In this document: piece after piece, positions 9,047 to 19,426 of the stretch
How the letters are laid out: each line of letters begins with the position of its first letter
Position numbering within the stretch: the first letter of the stretch is position 1
Program-made: the position numbers and the translations under genes
Notes under the pieces: generated by a model
What the model saw: the letters and a program-made list of their open reading frames with translations, nothing else
What the model was told of the DNA's origin: nothing
The model's database searches: none
Assembly (NCBI RefSeq): GCF_947497025.1
Contig: NZ_CANMFC010000003.1
Location: forward strand, 248,001 to 312,000
Length of the DNA: 64,000 nucleotides
Direction of reading: 5' to 3'
Source: an uncultured Kushneria sp.
Lineage (GTDB): Bacteria; Pseudomonadota; Gammaproteobacteria; Pseudomonadales; Halomonadaceae

Positions 9047-10936
9047 TCAAGAGGGCAGGCGGCCCGGATTGCCGCTGTCATTGCGTGTGGGCGTCACGCG
9101 CTGTTCCTCGCGGGCTCGCTCTTCGCGCTCGTTCGGCTGCATTTCCGGGGAGTCCGGATAGATCAGGCTGATCACGCGCTCGCCCGATTTGGGCGCCAGG
9201 GGCGAATCGGTATGCGCCACGCGCAGGCGGCCGTTGGCGCCAATGCAAAACAGCGGCATCAGCCGGGCGTCATGAATGCGGCGATACTCTTCAAGCCCGA
9301 AGTTCTCGGTCATTTTTGCCACTCGAAGTTCGGCGCCGTTGGCCACAAGACTGGCCAGCTTGGCAAAGGTGGCATCATCGCTGAAAAGACGCGGCAGGTG
9401 GCCCAGAGCACGGTCCTGCTGGCGCTTGGCGTGCTTGCTCGACTCCTCGGCGAGTCGAAAGACATTGCCGTGACCGAGCATGTGTTCAAAGTGCAGGGCG
9501 GCCAGATTGTTGAGCTCGCGATAGGGCGATAGCGGCAGCAGGCGGCCGATGCCGGTCAGCTCCAGGTGCTGGGTGGCGTGCTCTGACAGCGGATTGCCAT
9601 AATAGACCGGCAGGCCGGCCATGCGGGCTTCCTGCACGGCGTCCCAGCTGGTATCGGTCAGCCGAACGGTCCATCCCATCGTCATCAGTTCGCTGGCAAT
9701 GGCGCGAGCGACCGGATTGGCGCCAATGATGAGAAAGCCGGTCGGTTCTGGCTCATTGACCTTCAATGCCCTGACGATGGGCTTTGAAAAGAGGCTCTGG
9801 ATCACCACGGTGCCGATAATGACCAGGAAGGTGATGGGGACCAGCATCTCGGCCCCTTCAACGCCTGCCTTTTCGAGCTTGATCGCAAACAGCGAGGCCA
9901 CGGCGGCGGCCACAATGCCGCGGGGTGACAGCCAGGCCAGCAGCGCCTTTTCTCGCCAGTGGAGTTCAGTGCCAATGGTACAGATCCAGACGGTAATCGG
10001 GCGGGCCACAAACATGAGCACGCCCAGAAATACCCAGGCCGGCCAGTTCAGCGTCATCAACTGTTCGGTCGAAATGCGCGCCGCCAGCAGGATAAAAAGC
10101 CCGGAGACCAGCAAAACGGTCAGCGTTTCCTTGAACTCGATGATCGGGCGCACCGGAATGCCGCGCATGTTGGCCAGCCAGATCCCCATGACGGTGACGG
10201 TCAAAAGCCCCGACTCCTCAAACAATGCGTTGGAGCCGGCAAACAGCGTCAGCATGATCATCAGGGTGCCGAAGTTATGCAGCCGCTGCGGCAGCCAGTG
10301 ATGACGCAGAATAAGCCCCCAGAGCCAGCCGCCCAGCGCGCCGAGACCGAAGCCAAGGCCGACGGTCTGGCCAAACAGCACTATGGTGTGTGATGCCGCG
10401 CCATTTTCCTGGCCCAGTGCCACGAATTCGTAGATCAAAACGGCCAGCAGTGCGCCGACCGGGTCCACCAGAATGCCTTCCCAGCGCAGGATCTGGGAAA
10501 GATTGGCCCTGGCGCGCAGCGTCTGCAACAGCGGAATCACGACCGTCGGTCCGGTCACGACCAGAAGTCCCCCCAGCACGGCGGCAATCTCGAGCGGCAT
10601 GTTCAAAAGCCACCAGGCCGCCACCGTGCCGATGACACCTGTAATGATGACCCCCCAGGTAATCAGGCGAATCACGGTACGGCCATGACCGCGCAGGTCT
10701 TCGTAATTGAGGGTGAGGCTGCCTTCAAAGAGGATCACTGCCACGGACAGCGAGACCAGCGGGAAAAGCAGCTCTCCCAGAATGGCATCAGGATCCAGCC
10801 AGCCGGTCACGGGCCCGGCAATCAGGCCGACAATCAAAAGAGGCAGGATGGCAGGCAAATGAACCCGCCACGCCGCCCATTGACACATCAGGGACAGCAG
10901 GCCGATCAGGGCCAGATAAAGCGCAGCGTTTTCCAT
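9047..10936 (-). CDS. CPA1-type Na+(K+)/H+ antiporter with C-terminal TrkA-N domain
   Basis: 629 residues from ATG at 10936 (MENAALYLALIGLL); an open extension to 11002 is arginine-rich and unlikely. Residues about 1-400 form the antiporter membrane domain with VTGPTVVIPLL, the transport-type GILVDPVGALLAV and WLSPRGIVAAAVASL. From about 410 a Rossmann nucleotide-binding domain follows (FLIIGANPVARAIASELM), then a C-terminal regulatory tail. Such proteins export Na+ or K+ in exchange for protons and are gated by nucleotide. The charged last 35 residues are probably disordered. The exact ion is unknown. It is convergent with the BCCT gene. Confidence 0.87.
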   Translation of the reverse strand: MENAALYLALIGLLSLMCQWAAWRVHLPAILPLLIVGLIAGPVTGWLDPDAILGELLFPLVSLSVAVILFEGSLTLNYEDLRGHGRTVIRLITWGVIITGVIGTVAAWWLLNMPLEIAAVLGGLLVVTGPTVVIPLLQTLRARANLSQILRWEGILVDPVGALLAVLIYEFVALGQENGAASHTIVLFGQTVGLGFGLGALGGWLWGLILRHHWLPQRLHNFGTLMIMLTLFAGSNALFEESGLLTVTVMGIWLANMRGIPVRPIIEFKETLTVLLVSGLFILLAARISTEQLMTLNWPAWVFLGVLMFVARPITVWICTIGTELHWREKALLAWLSPRGIVAAAVASLFAIKLEKAGVEGAEMLVPITFLVIIGTVVIQSLFSKPIVRALKVNEPEPTGFLIIGANPVARAIASELMTMGWTVRLTDTSWDAVQEARMAGLPVYYGNPLSEHATQHLELTGIGRLLPLSPYRELNNLAALHFEHMLGHGNVFRLAEESSKHAKRQQDRALGHLPRLFSDDATFAKLASLVANGAELRVAKMTENFGLEEYRRIHDARLMPLFCIGANGRLRVAHTDSPLAPKSGERVISLIYPDSPEMQPNEREERAREEQRVTPTRNDSGNPGRLPS

Positions 10937-11045
10937 GCAGGAAGATTCCGATAGGGGTCGACAATGAGCGCGCAGCCTAGACGCAGGCGATAGCCGTTGC
11001 AACGGGCAGCGAAAGCGGCCGCCTTAAGATGGCGGCCATTGATTC

Positions 11046-14000
11046 TTAATGTGACGCCTGATGATGGCGAAGGTGGGCCAGCAGGGCCTGAAGTGGATGC
11101 TCGAGCGTGACGCTGGAAAAGCGTTTGACCTGGCTTCGACACGAGTAGCCGGTGGCCAGCCATCGAGTGTTGGGCTGATCGGCCTCTACCAGCGGCTGCC
11201 AGGACTGGCGATAAATGGTGCGGGAAGTCTCGAGGTGACGCGCCTCATGCCCATAGGTGCCGGACATGCCGCAGCAGCCCGTGGGTACCAGCTCAAGCTC
11301 TAGGCCAAAGGCTTGAAACACCTGCTGCCATGCTTTTGCGCTGCCGGGGGCGTTGGTTTTCTCGGTACAGTGGCTCAGGAGCCGATAGCGAATATTCAGA
11401 CCGGCCCAAGCGCTGACCGACGAGGGGGCCAGTGAACCTGTCATGGACAACAGCCACTCCTGAGGCAGCATCACCTCGGGTACGTTTTCCTTTCCCAGCG
11501 CGTCGATATACTCCTGACGGTAGGTCAGGGTCATGGCCGGGTCGAGCCCGACGAGCGGAACCTCAAAACGTGCCAGCGCTCGAAGCTGCTCGGCCTGACG
11601 TCTGGCCGCCCGGGTAAACGCGCCCATGAAGCCCTGTACGTGCATGGGTTTGCCGTTGGGCAGGTAAGGTGCGACGAACACACGAATCCCCAGAAGGCTC
11701 AGGCACTCGACAACTTCGCGCGCAACGTCTGCATCAAACCAGGAGGTAAAGGCATCCTGTACCAGCACCACGCTGCGCGCCTTTTGCTGCTCGCTTAAAA
11801 GCCCTAGCGCCACCGGCGTTGCCTCGCTGATCCCCCAGGCATTGAGCTGCTTGTGAAAGTCGCTGTGTGAAAAGCTCGGGGCGTCCACCATGCCGATCCA
11901 GCGCGCCATGACATGCTGTACCGGCTTCTGGCGCAGCAGAGCGTTGTACAGCGGCGCGACAGGTTTGAGCCGGGGCATCAGGGTTTCCATGCGGGCGATC
12001 AAATGATCGCGCAGGGGCCTGATGCGTCGGCCGTGGTAGAGCTCCAGAAAACGGCTGCGAAAATCCGGCACATTGACCCGTACCGGACACTGCCCGGCGC
12101 AGGACTTGCAGGCCAGACAGCCGGCCATGGCTTCGTGAACCTCATCGGAGAAGCGATCATCGCCCCTGAAGGTGCGCCTTATTCGGGTCGGCAGCGTTGT
12201 CAGTCGCTGAAACATTCCGGCCTGGCGCAGTTCATGGGCTTCGGCCAGCACGTCGCTGCCGGCCTCCTGCTCGCGGCGCAGCCACTCCCGCATCAGGCTG
12301 GCACGCCCCTTGGGCGAATGAATGCGCTCGCGGGTGGCCTTCCATGAGGGGCACATGGCGTCATTGGGGTCGTAGTTGTAGCAGGCGCCGTTGCCGTTGC
12401 AGTAGACCGCGCTGTGATAGCTCTGCCACACGCGTTCATCGATGGTGCGATCCAGTTCACCCCGCGTCGTGACGCCATCCACGCTCAGCAGCGTGGCATT
12501 CGTGTGTGGCGGGGTGGCAATCTTGCCGGGGTTAAGCTGATTGCGCGGATCAAAGGCGCCCTTGAGCTGCTGCAGCGCCGGATAAAGATCACCAAAAAAG
12601 GCCGGGGTGTATTCCGAACGGATCCCTTTGCCATGCTCTCCCCATAACAGCCCGCCGTAGCGCTGGGTGAGGGCGACCACCTCATCGGACAGCGGACGAA
12701 TCAGGGCGGCCTGCTCGGGGTCCTTCATGTCGATGGCCGGCCGAACGTGCAAAACGCCGGCGTCCACATGGCCGAACATGCCGTATTCGAGCCCGTGGCC
12801 ATCGAGCAGGGCGCGGAACTCGCCAATGTAGTCGGCAAGCTGCTCGGGCGGCACGGCCGTATCCTCGATAAAGGGGATGGGACGCTTCTCGCCACGCACA
12901 TTGCCCAAAAGCCCGACGGCACGCTTTCGCATACCGTAGACCGTGGTAATGCGCTCGCGACCCCAGGCAATCGTATGGCCCAGTCGCCTGACATTCCGGT
13001 CCTGTTCCAGCGCGTTGGTAAACCGCTCGACACGATGCTTGAGAGACGCCTCGTCGTTGTCGTTGAACTCCACCAGATTGATACCCCTGACCGGCGCGCT
13101 GCCTTCCTCACCGGCAGGGAAATATTCGGCCACGCCATCCCATATGATGTCTTCCATGGCGAGCATCAACACGCGGTCGTCGATGGTTTCAATCGATGTA
13201 GGGGCATCAATGCTGTCATCACTGCCCATCAGGGCGCGGGCGTCGCGCAGAGCGTCCATGAAGCCCGGGTAGCGTACGTTGATCAGGGCCGAATGTTTCG
13301 GCAGCGGCAGCACATTGAGCGTGGCTTCGATCAGAAAGCCCAGGGAGCCTTCGCTGCCACACAGCACGCTGTTGAGATCGAAAAGACCGTCTTCGGTGCG
13401 CAGATGTGCCAGATCATAACCGGTCAGGCTGCGGTTGAGCGGCGGGAAAACGCGCTTGATCTGTTCCTGACGGGTATCGATGATCTCGCGCGCGCAGCGG
13501 TATACCTCGCCGACCCGGTCGGTACGGGCGCACTGCGCGTCAAGCGTGGCGCCATCAATCGGGCGGCTGACAAAACGCTCGCCGCCTATAAGGGCGACAT
13601 CCAGTTCGAGCACGTGGTGACGTGTCTTGCCATAGGCCCGCGAGCCCTGGCCGCAGGCGTCGGTGCTGATCATGCCGCCAATGGTAGCGCGGTTGGAAGT
13701 CGACAGCTCGGGGGCGAAGAAAAGACCAAAGGGTTTCAGGGCGGCATTGAGCTGATCCTTGACCACGCCAGCCTGAACGCGCACTCGACGGTTGTCCACG
13801 TCGATATCGATGATGTGATGCATGTAGCGGGTGACATCCACCATTAGACCGTCGGTCAGTGACTGACCATTGGTCCCTGTGCCGCCGCCGCGCGGGGCCA
13901 GTGCCACCTCGGCGAAGGCTGACTCGCCGGCAATAGCGGCCAAAAGAGTCATGTCATCGCCGTCACGTGGATAGATAACGGCCCGGGGCAGGCGCTGATA

Positions 14001-14138
14001 GATCGAGTTGTCGGTGGCCAGTACAACGCGGTTGGCATCATCTGCCGCGATATCGCCCTTGAATCCGCGGGCATCAAGGGTATCAAGAAACTGCTGATAG
14101 CACTGCTCGAGCGCTGGGGTCTTAAGCTGTTCGGTCAT
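11046..14138 (-). CDS. ydiJ: YdiJ-type FAD/Fe-S D-2-hydroxyacid dehydrogenase
   Basis: 1030 residues; E. coli YdiJ is about 1018 and oxidises D-2-hydroxyglutarate. Domains in order: FAD-binding type 4 (about 45-230, with APRGGGTGTNGQSL and TIGGMISTDACGQGS), FAD-linked oxidase C-terminal domain (about 250-540), ferredoxin-type segment (about 635-700, CLACKSCAGQCP), and a CCG/heterodisulfide-type C-terminus with GCCGMSGTYGH. The preceding CYNYDPNDAMCPSWK is also family-typical. ATG at 14138 was preferred over a GTG six bases upstream. It appears monocistronic and separated by 300 bases from the divergent serS. Electrons probably go to the respiratory chain. Confidence 0.92.
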   Translation of the reverse strand: MTEQLKTPALEQCYQQFLDTLDARGFKGDIAADDANRVVLATDNSIYQRLPRAVIYPRDGDDMTLLAAIAGESAFAEVALAPRGGGTGTNGQSLTDGLMVDVTRYMHHIIDIDVDNRRVRVQAGVVKDQLNAALKPFGLFFAPELSTSNRATIGGMISTDACGQGSRAYGKTRHHVLELDVALIGGERFVSRPIDGATLDAQCARTDRVGEVYRCAREIIDTRQEQIKRVFPPLNRSLTGYDLAHLRTEDGLFDLNSVLCGSEGSLGFLIEATLNVLPLPKHSALINVRYPGFMDALRDARALMGSDDSIDAPTSIETIDDRVLMLAMEDIIWDGVAEYFPAGEEGSAPVRGINLVEFNDNDEASLKHRVERFTNALEQDRNVRRLGHTIAWGRERITTVYGMRKRAVGLLGNVRGEKRPIPFIEDTAVPPEQLADYIGEFRALLDGHGLEYGMFGHVDAGVLHVRPAIDMKDPEQAALIRPLSDEVVALTQRYGGLLWGEHGKGIRSEYTPAFFGDLYPALQQLKGAFDPRNQLNPGKIATPPHTNATLLSVDGVTTRGELDRTIDERVWQSYHSAVYCNGNGACYNYDPNDAMCPSWKATRERIHSPKGRASLMREWLRREQEAGSDVLAEAHELRQAGMFQRLTTLPTRIRRTFRGDDRFSDEVHEAMAGCLACKSCAGQCPVRVNVPDFRSRFLELYHGRRIRPLRDHLIARMETLMPRLKPVAPLYNALLRQKPVQHVMARWIGMVDAPSFSHSDFHKQLNAWGISEATPVALGLLSEQQKARSVVLVQDAFTSWFDADVAREVVECLSLLGIRVFVAPYLPNGKPMHVQGFMGAFTRAARRQAEQLRALARFEVPLVGLDPAMTLTYRQEYIDALGKENVPEVMLPQEWLLSMTGSLAPSSVSAWAGLNIRYRLLSHCTEKTNAPGSAKAWQQVFQAFGLELELVPTGCCGMSGTYGHEARHLETSRTIYRQSWQPLVEADQPNTRWLATGYSCRSQVKRFSSVTLEHPLQALLAHLRHHQASH

Positions 14139-15718
<1,580 letters not shown>

Positions 15719-15796
15719 TGGTGCGTGCGTCGGTAGTCGGAGGTGGATCCCGGCGCACGTCATCGTGACGCGATAACGACAACTCTCAGAGCGCTT

Positions 15797-16972
15797 ATGG
15801 AACTGCTTTCTCTTCAGTTTGATCCTCGCCATCTGGATGCGCATTTGATCGGTGCCGGTCAGACCGCCCTTATGATGGCCCGCCAGTTCCAGGGGCTTGA
15901 CCTGGCCCTGACCCTGCACGGTGAAATGATGCCGGCGCTGGCGACGCTTGCGCGTGAAGAGGGCTGGCGCTGTGTTGATGACATGCCACAGACCGGTCAG
16001 CTCTGGGTTGTGGCGACCGGCAGTGCCACCGAGGATGCGCGCTGGGCAAAAACGGCACACCAGCGCCACATTGGCGTTTATGTGCCTGCCTGCCCTGAAT
16101 TGTCTACCGTGCGCCTGCCCGTTCGAACCCGGGTGCTGACGCCCGAGACGCCCAATGCCCTGCGGCGTGGTCATGTCTCTCTGGTCGGTGCCGGGCCTGG
16201 AGACCCCGGGCTTTTGACCCTGCGGGCACTGGAGCGGCTACGGGAGGCAGACGTTGTCATTCATGATCGGCTGGTCAGCCCGGAAATTCTGGCCCTTGCC
16301 AACCCGCAGGCGCGCCGTCTTTACGTTGGCAAGGCGCGCTCGGCGCACAGCGTGCCCCAGGAAGGCATCAACCAGTCGCTGGTGGATTGGGCGCGCGGTG
16401 GGTATCAGGTCGTTCGACTGAAAGGAGGCGACCCTTTCATCTTTGGTCGGGGCGGAGAGGAACTGCAGGCGCTGGCCGCCGCAAAGCTTTCCTTTGAGGT
16501 CGTGCCGGGTATTACGGCGGCCACGGGCATTTCGGCTTATACCGGTATTCCATTGACGCATCGAGATCATGCCCAGTCGGTAAGGTTCGTGACCGGTCAT
16601 CTTCGCAATGGTACCTGCGATCTTGACTGGCAGACACTGGCGGCGCCCGGTCAGACGCTGGTGTTCTACATGGGGCTGGGGACGCTGGGCACCCTGTGCG
16701 AACAGCTGATTCAGCATGGTCTGTCTGGCTCAACGCCCATCGCGCTGATAGAGCAGGGCACAACCGCTCGACAACGCCTGCATACCGGCACACTCGAGAA
16801 TCTGCCGGGCCGGCTGGCGGATCTAAAGGCTGCACCGCCCACCCTGATCATTGTTGGTGAGGTCGTAAACCTGCATGAAACGCTGGGCTGGTTCGCCACG
16901 CAAACGGCCAGGAGTCTGGGATGGGAAACCGGCAAGCATCCTTCGCCGCTCCCTCTGGCCGATAGTCGCTGA
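15797..16972 (+). CDS. cysG: Siroheme synthase with a reduced N-terminal half; uroporphyrinogen-III C-methyltransferase
   Basis: 391 residues versus about 457 for E. coli CysG. The C-terminal methyltransferase (SUMT) is complete: [18 protein letters not shown] from residue 129, [25 protein letters not shown] and the late FYMGLGTL. The N-terminal 120 residues keep only a faint Rossmann core (LIGAGQTA, then VVATGSA) and lack the dimerisation/chelatase portion. The place of the CysG catalytic segment NVVDD reads VYVPAC. The protein should methylate uroporphyrinogen III to precorrin-2. Oxidation and iron insertion are doubtful and may need another gene. Start ATG at 15797. It follows serS by 78 bases. 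Confidence 0.88.
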   Translation: MELLSLQFDPRHLDAHLIGAGQTALMMARQFQGLDLALTLHGEMMPALATLAREEGWRCVDDMPQTGQLWVVATGSATEDARWAKTAHQRHIGVYVPACPELSTVRLPVRTRVLTPETPNALRRGHVSLVGAGPGDPGLLTLRALERLREADVVIHDRLVSPEILALANPQARRLYVGKARSAHSVPQEGINQSLVDWARGGYQVVRLKGGDPFIFGRGGEELQALAAAKLSFEVVPGITAATGISAYTGIPLTHRDHAQSVRFVTGHLRNGTCDLDWQTLAAPGQTLVFYMGLGTLGTLCEQLIQHGLSGSTPIALIEQGTTARQRLHTGTLENLPGRLADLKAAPPTLIIVGEVVNLHETLGWFATQTARSLGWETGKHPSPLPLADSR

Positions 16973-17009
16973 TCAGTGACCGAACGTCTGCAATGCTTTG
17001 AAAAAGTTC

Positions 17010-17261
17010 TCAGTGCAGGAAGGGAAGGCCAGCATTGGAAAAGGGCATGGGGATGTTTTGCACGTGGCCAATCACCAGGGCCAGTATGATCGGACTGAAC
17101 AGGGCAAACAGAGTCAGCATCAGCCAGTTAAGCCGTTCATACCAGAGCACGTTGCGATAACGCCGATTGGAGGGCAATGGATTACGCAGGGAGCGATACC
17201 CCATTGGCATCTTTTCTTCTGCTTTCTCTTCCGTCATCACATCCTTGTTCTGCTGAGACAT
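17010..17261 (-). CDS. Small membrane protein, unknown
   Basis: 83 residues: a charged, Lys/Glu-rich cytoplasmic start, then one strong hydrophobic segment at about 45-67 (LNWLMLTLFALFSPIILALV). Its ATG overlaps the TAA of the upstream gene by one base (TAATG), so the two are probably translationally coupled. I do not recognise the family. Confidence 0.6.
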   Translation of the reverse strand: MSQQNKDVMTEEKAEEKMPMGYRSLRNPLPSNRRYRNVLWYERLNWLMLTLFALFSPIILALVIGHVQNIPMPFSNAGLPFLH

Positions 17262-17470
17262 TACGAGACCATCTGCGCCTGAATCAGTGAGTCGATCAAT
17301 ATGTCTGCGCCCATTTCCGGGCGGGTGACTCGTAAAATGATAAAGGCAGTCCGATGTGCAGACTCAAACGTGTTCCACGCTTCGTCAGGACACTCCAGAA
17401 AGGATTCCACCCAGCGTGATGCCCATGCCTGACAGGGCGTGTGGTGTTCCGGATAGCAGGGACGGGTCAT
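17261..17470 (-). CDS. Small soluble protein, unknown
   Basis: 69 residues from ATG at 17470, which has a GGAG site nine bases upstream; an ATG at 17485 lacks one. Two cysteines near the N-terminus (MTRPCYPEHHTPCQAW) and one in FLECPDEAW are notable. It is coupled to the membrane protein that follows by a TAATG overlap. No family was recognised. Being the first gene of a two-gene unit with ordinary codon use argues that it is real. Confidence 0.55.
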   Translation of the reverse strand: MTRPCYPEHHTPCQAWASRWVESFLECPDEAWNTFESAHRTAFIILRVTRPEMGADILIDSLIQAQMVS

Positions 17471-17513
17471 CGTGGGCAACTCCATCGAGAACAGATTGGT
17501 TCATGATAGTGTA

Positions 17514-17876
17514 TCAGCGAACGCCGCTATCACGATCATTGTCTGTTGTGCCGGAAGCGCGAGGCGCGGAAGAAGTCGTGCTGCGTTGCTGATAACGACG
17601 TTTTTCTGCCTGAAGATCACGCTGTGATTGCCGCAGTTGCTGCTGTTGCAGGGGACGCTCATTACCAGACGTGGTCTGCTGGTTGCGCAGACTGGATTTT
17701 TGACGATTAACGCGAGCTTCGCCGGACTGAATGCGGGAATGCTGCTGAGCGCGCTCAAAGCGTTGCTGCGCCTCGCTTCCGGCGCGCTCCTGTGAAGCTG
17801 CCATGCCCTGTGTCGTGACCATGGCCAGTACCAGGCCGGCAGACAGTGAAAGAAGACCAACGCGATGATGACGCAT
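17514..17876 (-). CDS. Small exported Gln/Arg-rich protein
   Basis: 120 residues with a signal peptide (about 1-26, ending TTQGMAA). The mature part is hydrophilic and rich in Gln, Arg and Ser with no hydrophobic core, e.g. QQQQLRQSQRDLQAEKRR near residue 78, so it is probably helical or disordered in the periplasm. An AGGAG site precedes the ATG. No known domain was recognised. It stands alone, 41 bases downstream of the zinc-ribbon gene on the same strand. Confidence 0.62.
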   Translation of the reverse strand: MRHHRVGLLSLSAGLVLAMVTTQGMAASQERAGSEAQQRFERAQQHSRIQSGEARVNRQKSSLRNQQTTSGNERPLQQQQLRQSQRDLQAEKRRYQQRSTTSSAPRASGTTDNDRDSGVR

Positions 17877-17917
17877 GGTGAGGCTCCTGTTGTCGGACGC
17901 GATCCTGGCCGATGACG

Positions 17918-18130
17918 CTAACCTGCCTTGCGCGTCATGCCGGCACGATGAAGCTGAAATTCCTCGGCCATGGCAAGATCAAAGGCGGCCTGACGAAATT
18001 CCTGCATGGTGCAGATATAGTGCCCGTTGGAGCATCGTAGCTCATGATGGTCCGGAGTGCGCCCGGGCCAGGAAAGCGTGATATTGCATTCGGGGCAATG
18101 CGGGTCACTACGGGAACCGGTTGGGTTCAT
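17918..18130 (-). CDS. Small zinc-ribbon protein, unknown
   Basis: 70 residues. A CPEC knuckle (residues 13-16) pairs with CSNGHYIC (residues 33-40), giving four cysteines plus a histidine in a zinc-ribbon arrangement. The C-terminal half is an amphipathic helix. AGGG precedes the ATG. It heads a run of small minus-strand genes. A nucleic-acid-binding or metal-carrier role is possible but is inference only. Confidence 0.6.
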   Translation of the reverse strand: MNPTGSRSDPHCPECNITLSWPGRTPDHHELRCSNGHYICTMQEFRQAAFDLAMAEEFQLHRAGMTRKAG

Positions 18131-18300
18131 GACATTTCCCTTGTCGGTATGGATGGTAATACATGATGTCTGTTCACGAGGGCATTCCTTGCCCTCGATG
18201 CGGCGCAGACTCTAGCACAATGTAGTGACCTGTACAGGCCTGCCTGTATTGGCAAATAGGCTAGTGGTGTTTAAATTTAAGATTGATCTAATATTTTGCG

Positions 18301-18466
18301 AATTCTGGGTGAGTAGGCTTTTGCGGGCGGGGTCGTGGTATGTCTTGCATGATTTCAGAGATTAATTCAGAAAGCATGGAACCAATCCCGACCATCGTAG
18401 TCAGAGATAGTGCAAGACATCCTTCTGGGTTTCTTTGCCCCTCCTTACTAGAGGGGCTTTTCTTTG
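18301..18466 (+). ncRNA. Candidate structured non-coding RNA
   Basis: No open frame of note, but ATGTCTTGCA (18340-18349) is perfectly repeated in inverted form as TGCAAGACAT (18411-18420), and two more G-C pairs extend the stem across one bulged base. The 61-base loop contains CCCGACC, which could pair with GGTCG at 18331-18335 to make a pseudoknot. A strong terminator follows at once. TAATAT at 18289 could be the -10 of its promoter. TTCTGGGT occurs both at 18303 and 18423. I do not recognise the family. The 5' end is an estimate. Confidence 0.45.
18437..18466 (+). terminator. Rho-independent terminator of the candidate RNA
   Basis: GCCCCTC (18437-18443), a seven-base loop and GAGGGGC (18451-18457) followed by TTTTCTTTG. 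There is no protein gene upstream on this strand for over 1 kb, so it most likely ends a non-coding transcript. Confidence 0.75.
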
Positions 18467-18506
18467 TTTACAATTCACGAAACGGCCATACGTTTACTTC
18501 TGCTGA

Positions 18507-18534
18507 TTGACTGCCACGACGCAATGCGTACAAT
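18507..18534 (+). promoter_or_regulatory. Promoter of tRNA-Leu
   Basis: TTGACT (18507-18512) and TACAAT (18529-18534) with a 16-base spacer, each differing from consensus at one position. The tRNA begins 12 bases after the -10. Confidence 0.75.
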
Positions 18535-18545
18535 ACGCCGCACTC

Positions 18546-18630
18546 GCGGGAGTGGTGGAATTGGTAGACACGCTGGATTTAGGTTCCAGTGCCGCAAGGC
18601 GTGAGAGTTCGAGTCTCTCCTTCCGCACCA
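18546..18630 (+). tRNA. tRNA-Leu (anticodon UAG)
   Basis: 85 bases with a long variable arm, as expected of a class II leucine tRNA. The acceptor strands GCGGGAG and CTTCCGC pair (one G-U). The anticodon stem CTGGA/TCCAG encloses TTTAGGT, giving anticodon TAG. The T arm is GAGAGTTCGAGTCTCTC. The 3' ACCA is encoded. It is transcribed alone. Confidence 0.95.
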
Positions 18631-19426
18631 TTGATAATCAGTGATTTACAGCTATTCCTGCCTCGCTCAATGCGGCGTCAGATACACATACCGCTCGGTG
18701 ATTGATGAGCGCCTCTGTAATTGCTCTATGACCTCCAGATACGACCCCTTCGCTTGTCATCCTTGATACCGGCATATATTCGTGATCGTAAATGCGAGCT
18801 TTCACTCTTCCTGAGCGCGTGATACACGATAACGAGCTCTGCTTTGATCCCTGTTGCTTAATGCATGGCACTGTCGCCAGGATCCAAGGGGAAATGGAGT
18901 AGTGATGAGCAAAGAGACGTTCGTCGCCAGGTGCTGCGCGCTTCGTCAATCAGGTAACGCCCCCGACCTTCGTTTTCCTTTATCATCCTGTCCTTGACCG
19001 GATTTGGTAGAGCCCATTCATGCTCTCGGCTATTGTGCATACAAAAGCTCCCCAATTACCCGACAGATCGAATCTAAACCAGAAACGTCTGGTCACCGAC
19101 AAGTCGCACGACGTCAGCTTTGATGGATCGGCCGCCAGGCACGCCATTAAGATTTGACTCGTCAAAATTCGTTGGCGTCGCTCAGTTGCATCCGAGCATA
19201 TTGTTGGGCGATGAAGCGGCACAGTCGGTGGAGGAGTTATTTCAAGCAGATACTGCAATGTGATTGGTGCATATTCAACAACAAGCTTGTGGCAGTGCGT
19301 GCATTCATGGATTTCGACCTAAGTCGCATAATGCTTCCCACACAGAGAGAAAGACGAAATGTCCCGCTGTAGAAACAGCGAGAAGCTCCGTTTTTCTTTC
19401 ATCGGGAAGATATAAAGGAGTTTATT
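18631..19426. other. Region without an intact gene downstream of tRNA-Leu
   Basis: About 800 bases with lower G+C and broken frames on both strands. Minus-strand frames at 18638-18949 and 18983-19258 are open but show no recognisable family, poor codon character and no ribosome-binding sites. The plus strand contains what looks like a decayed GGDEF domain (see 18900-19263). No integrase, transposase or copy of the tRNA 3' end was found, so transfer at the tRNA is not demonstrated. Confidence 0.5.
18900..19263 (+). pseudogene. Probable remnant of a GGDEF (diguanylate cyclase) domain
   Basis: Two fragments in different frames follow the order of a GGDEF domain. Around 18904-18950 one frame reads DEQRDVRRQVLRAS, like the helix before the GGDEF loop. 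At 19171-19263 another reads VGVAQLHP, then AQSVEELFQADTAM and a stop, like the SIGVA strand and the ADxAMY helix at the end of the domain. Spacing between them (about 80 codons) fits. The GGDEF loop itself is not readable and stops and frameshifts intervene. This is pattern recognition by eye and needs a profile search. Confidence 0.4.

Noticed and set aside
18301-18466. 6S RNA as identity of the candidate RNA
   Set aside because: The long, bulged double helix with a central bubble is not present, and the usual neighbour gene is absent.
18546-18630. tRNA-Leu as an attachment site of an integrated island
   Set aside because: I found no second copy of the tRNA 3' end and no integrase within the window.
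18638-18949. Minus-strand open frame just after tRNA-Leu, considered as an integrase or transposase remnant
   Set aside because: No catalytic motif of tyrosine recombinases, serine recombinases or DDE transposases is readable, and there is no ribosome-binding site.
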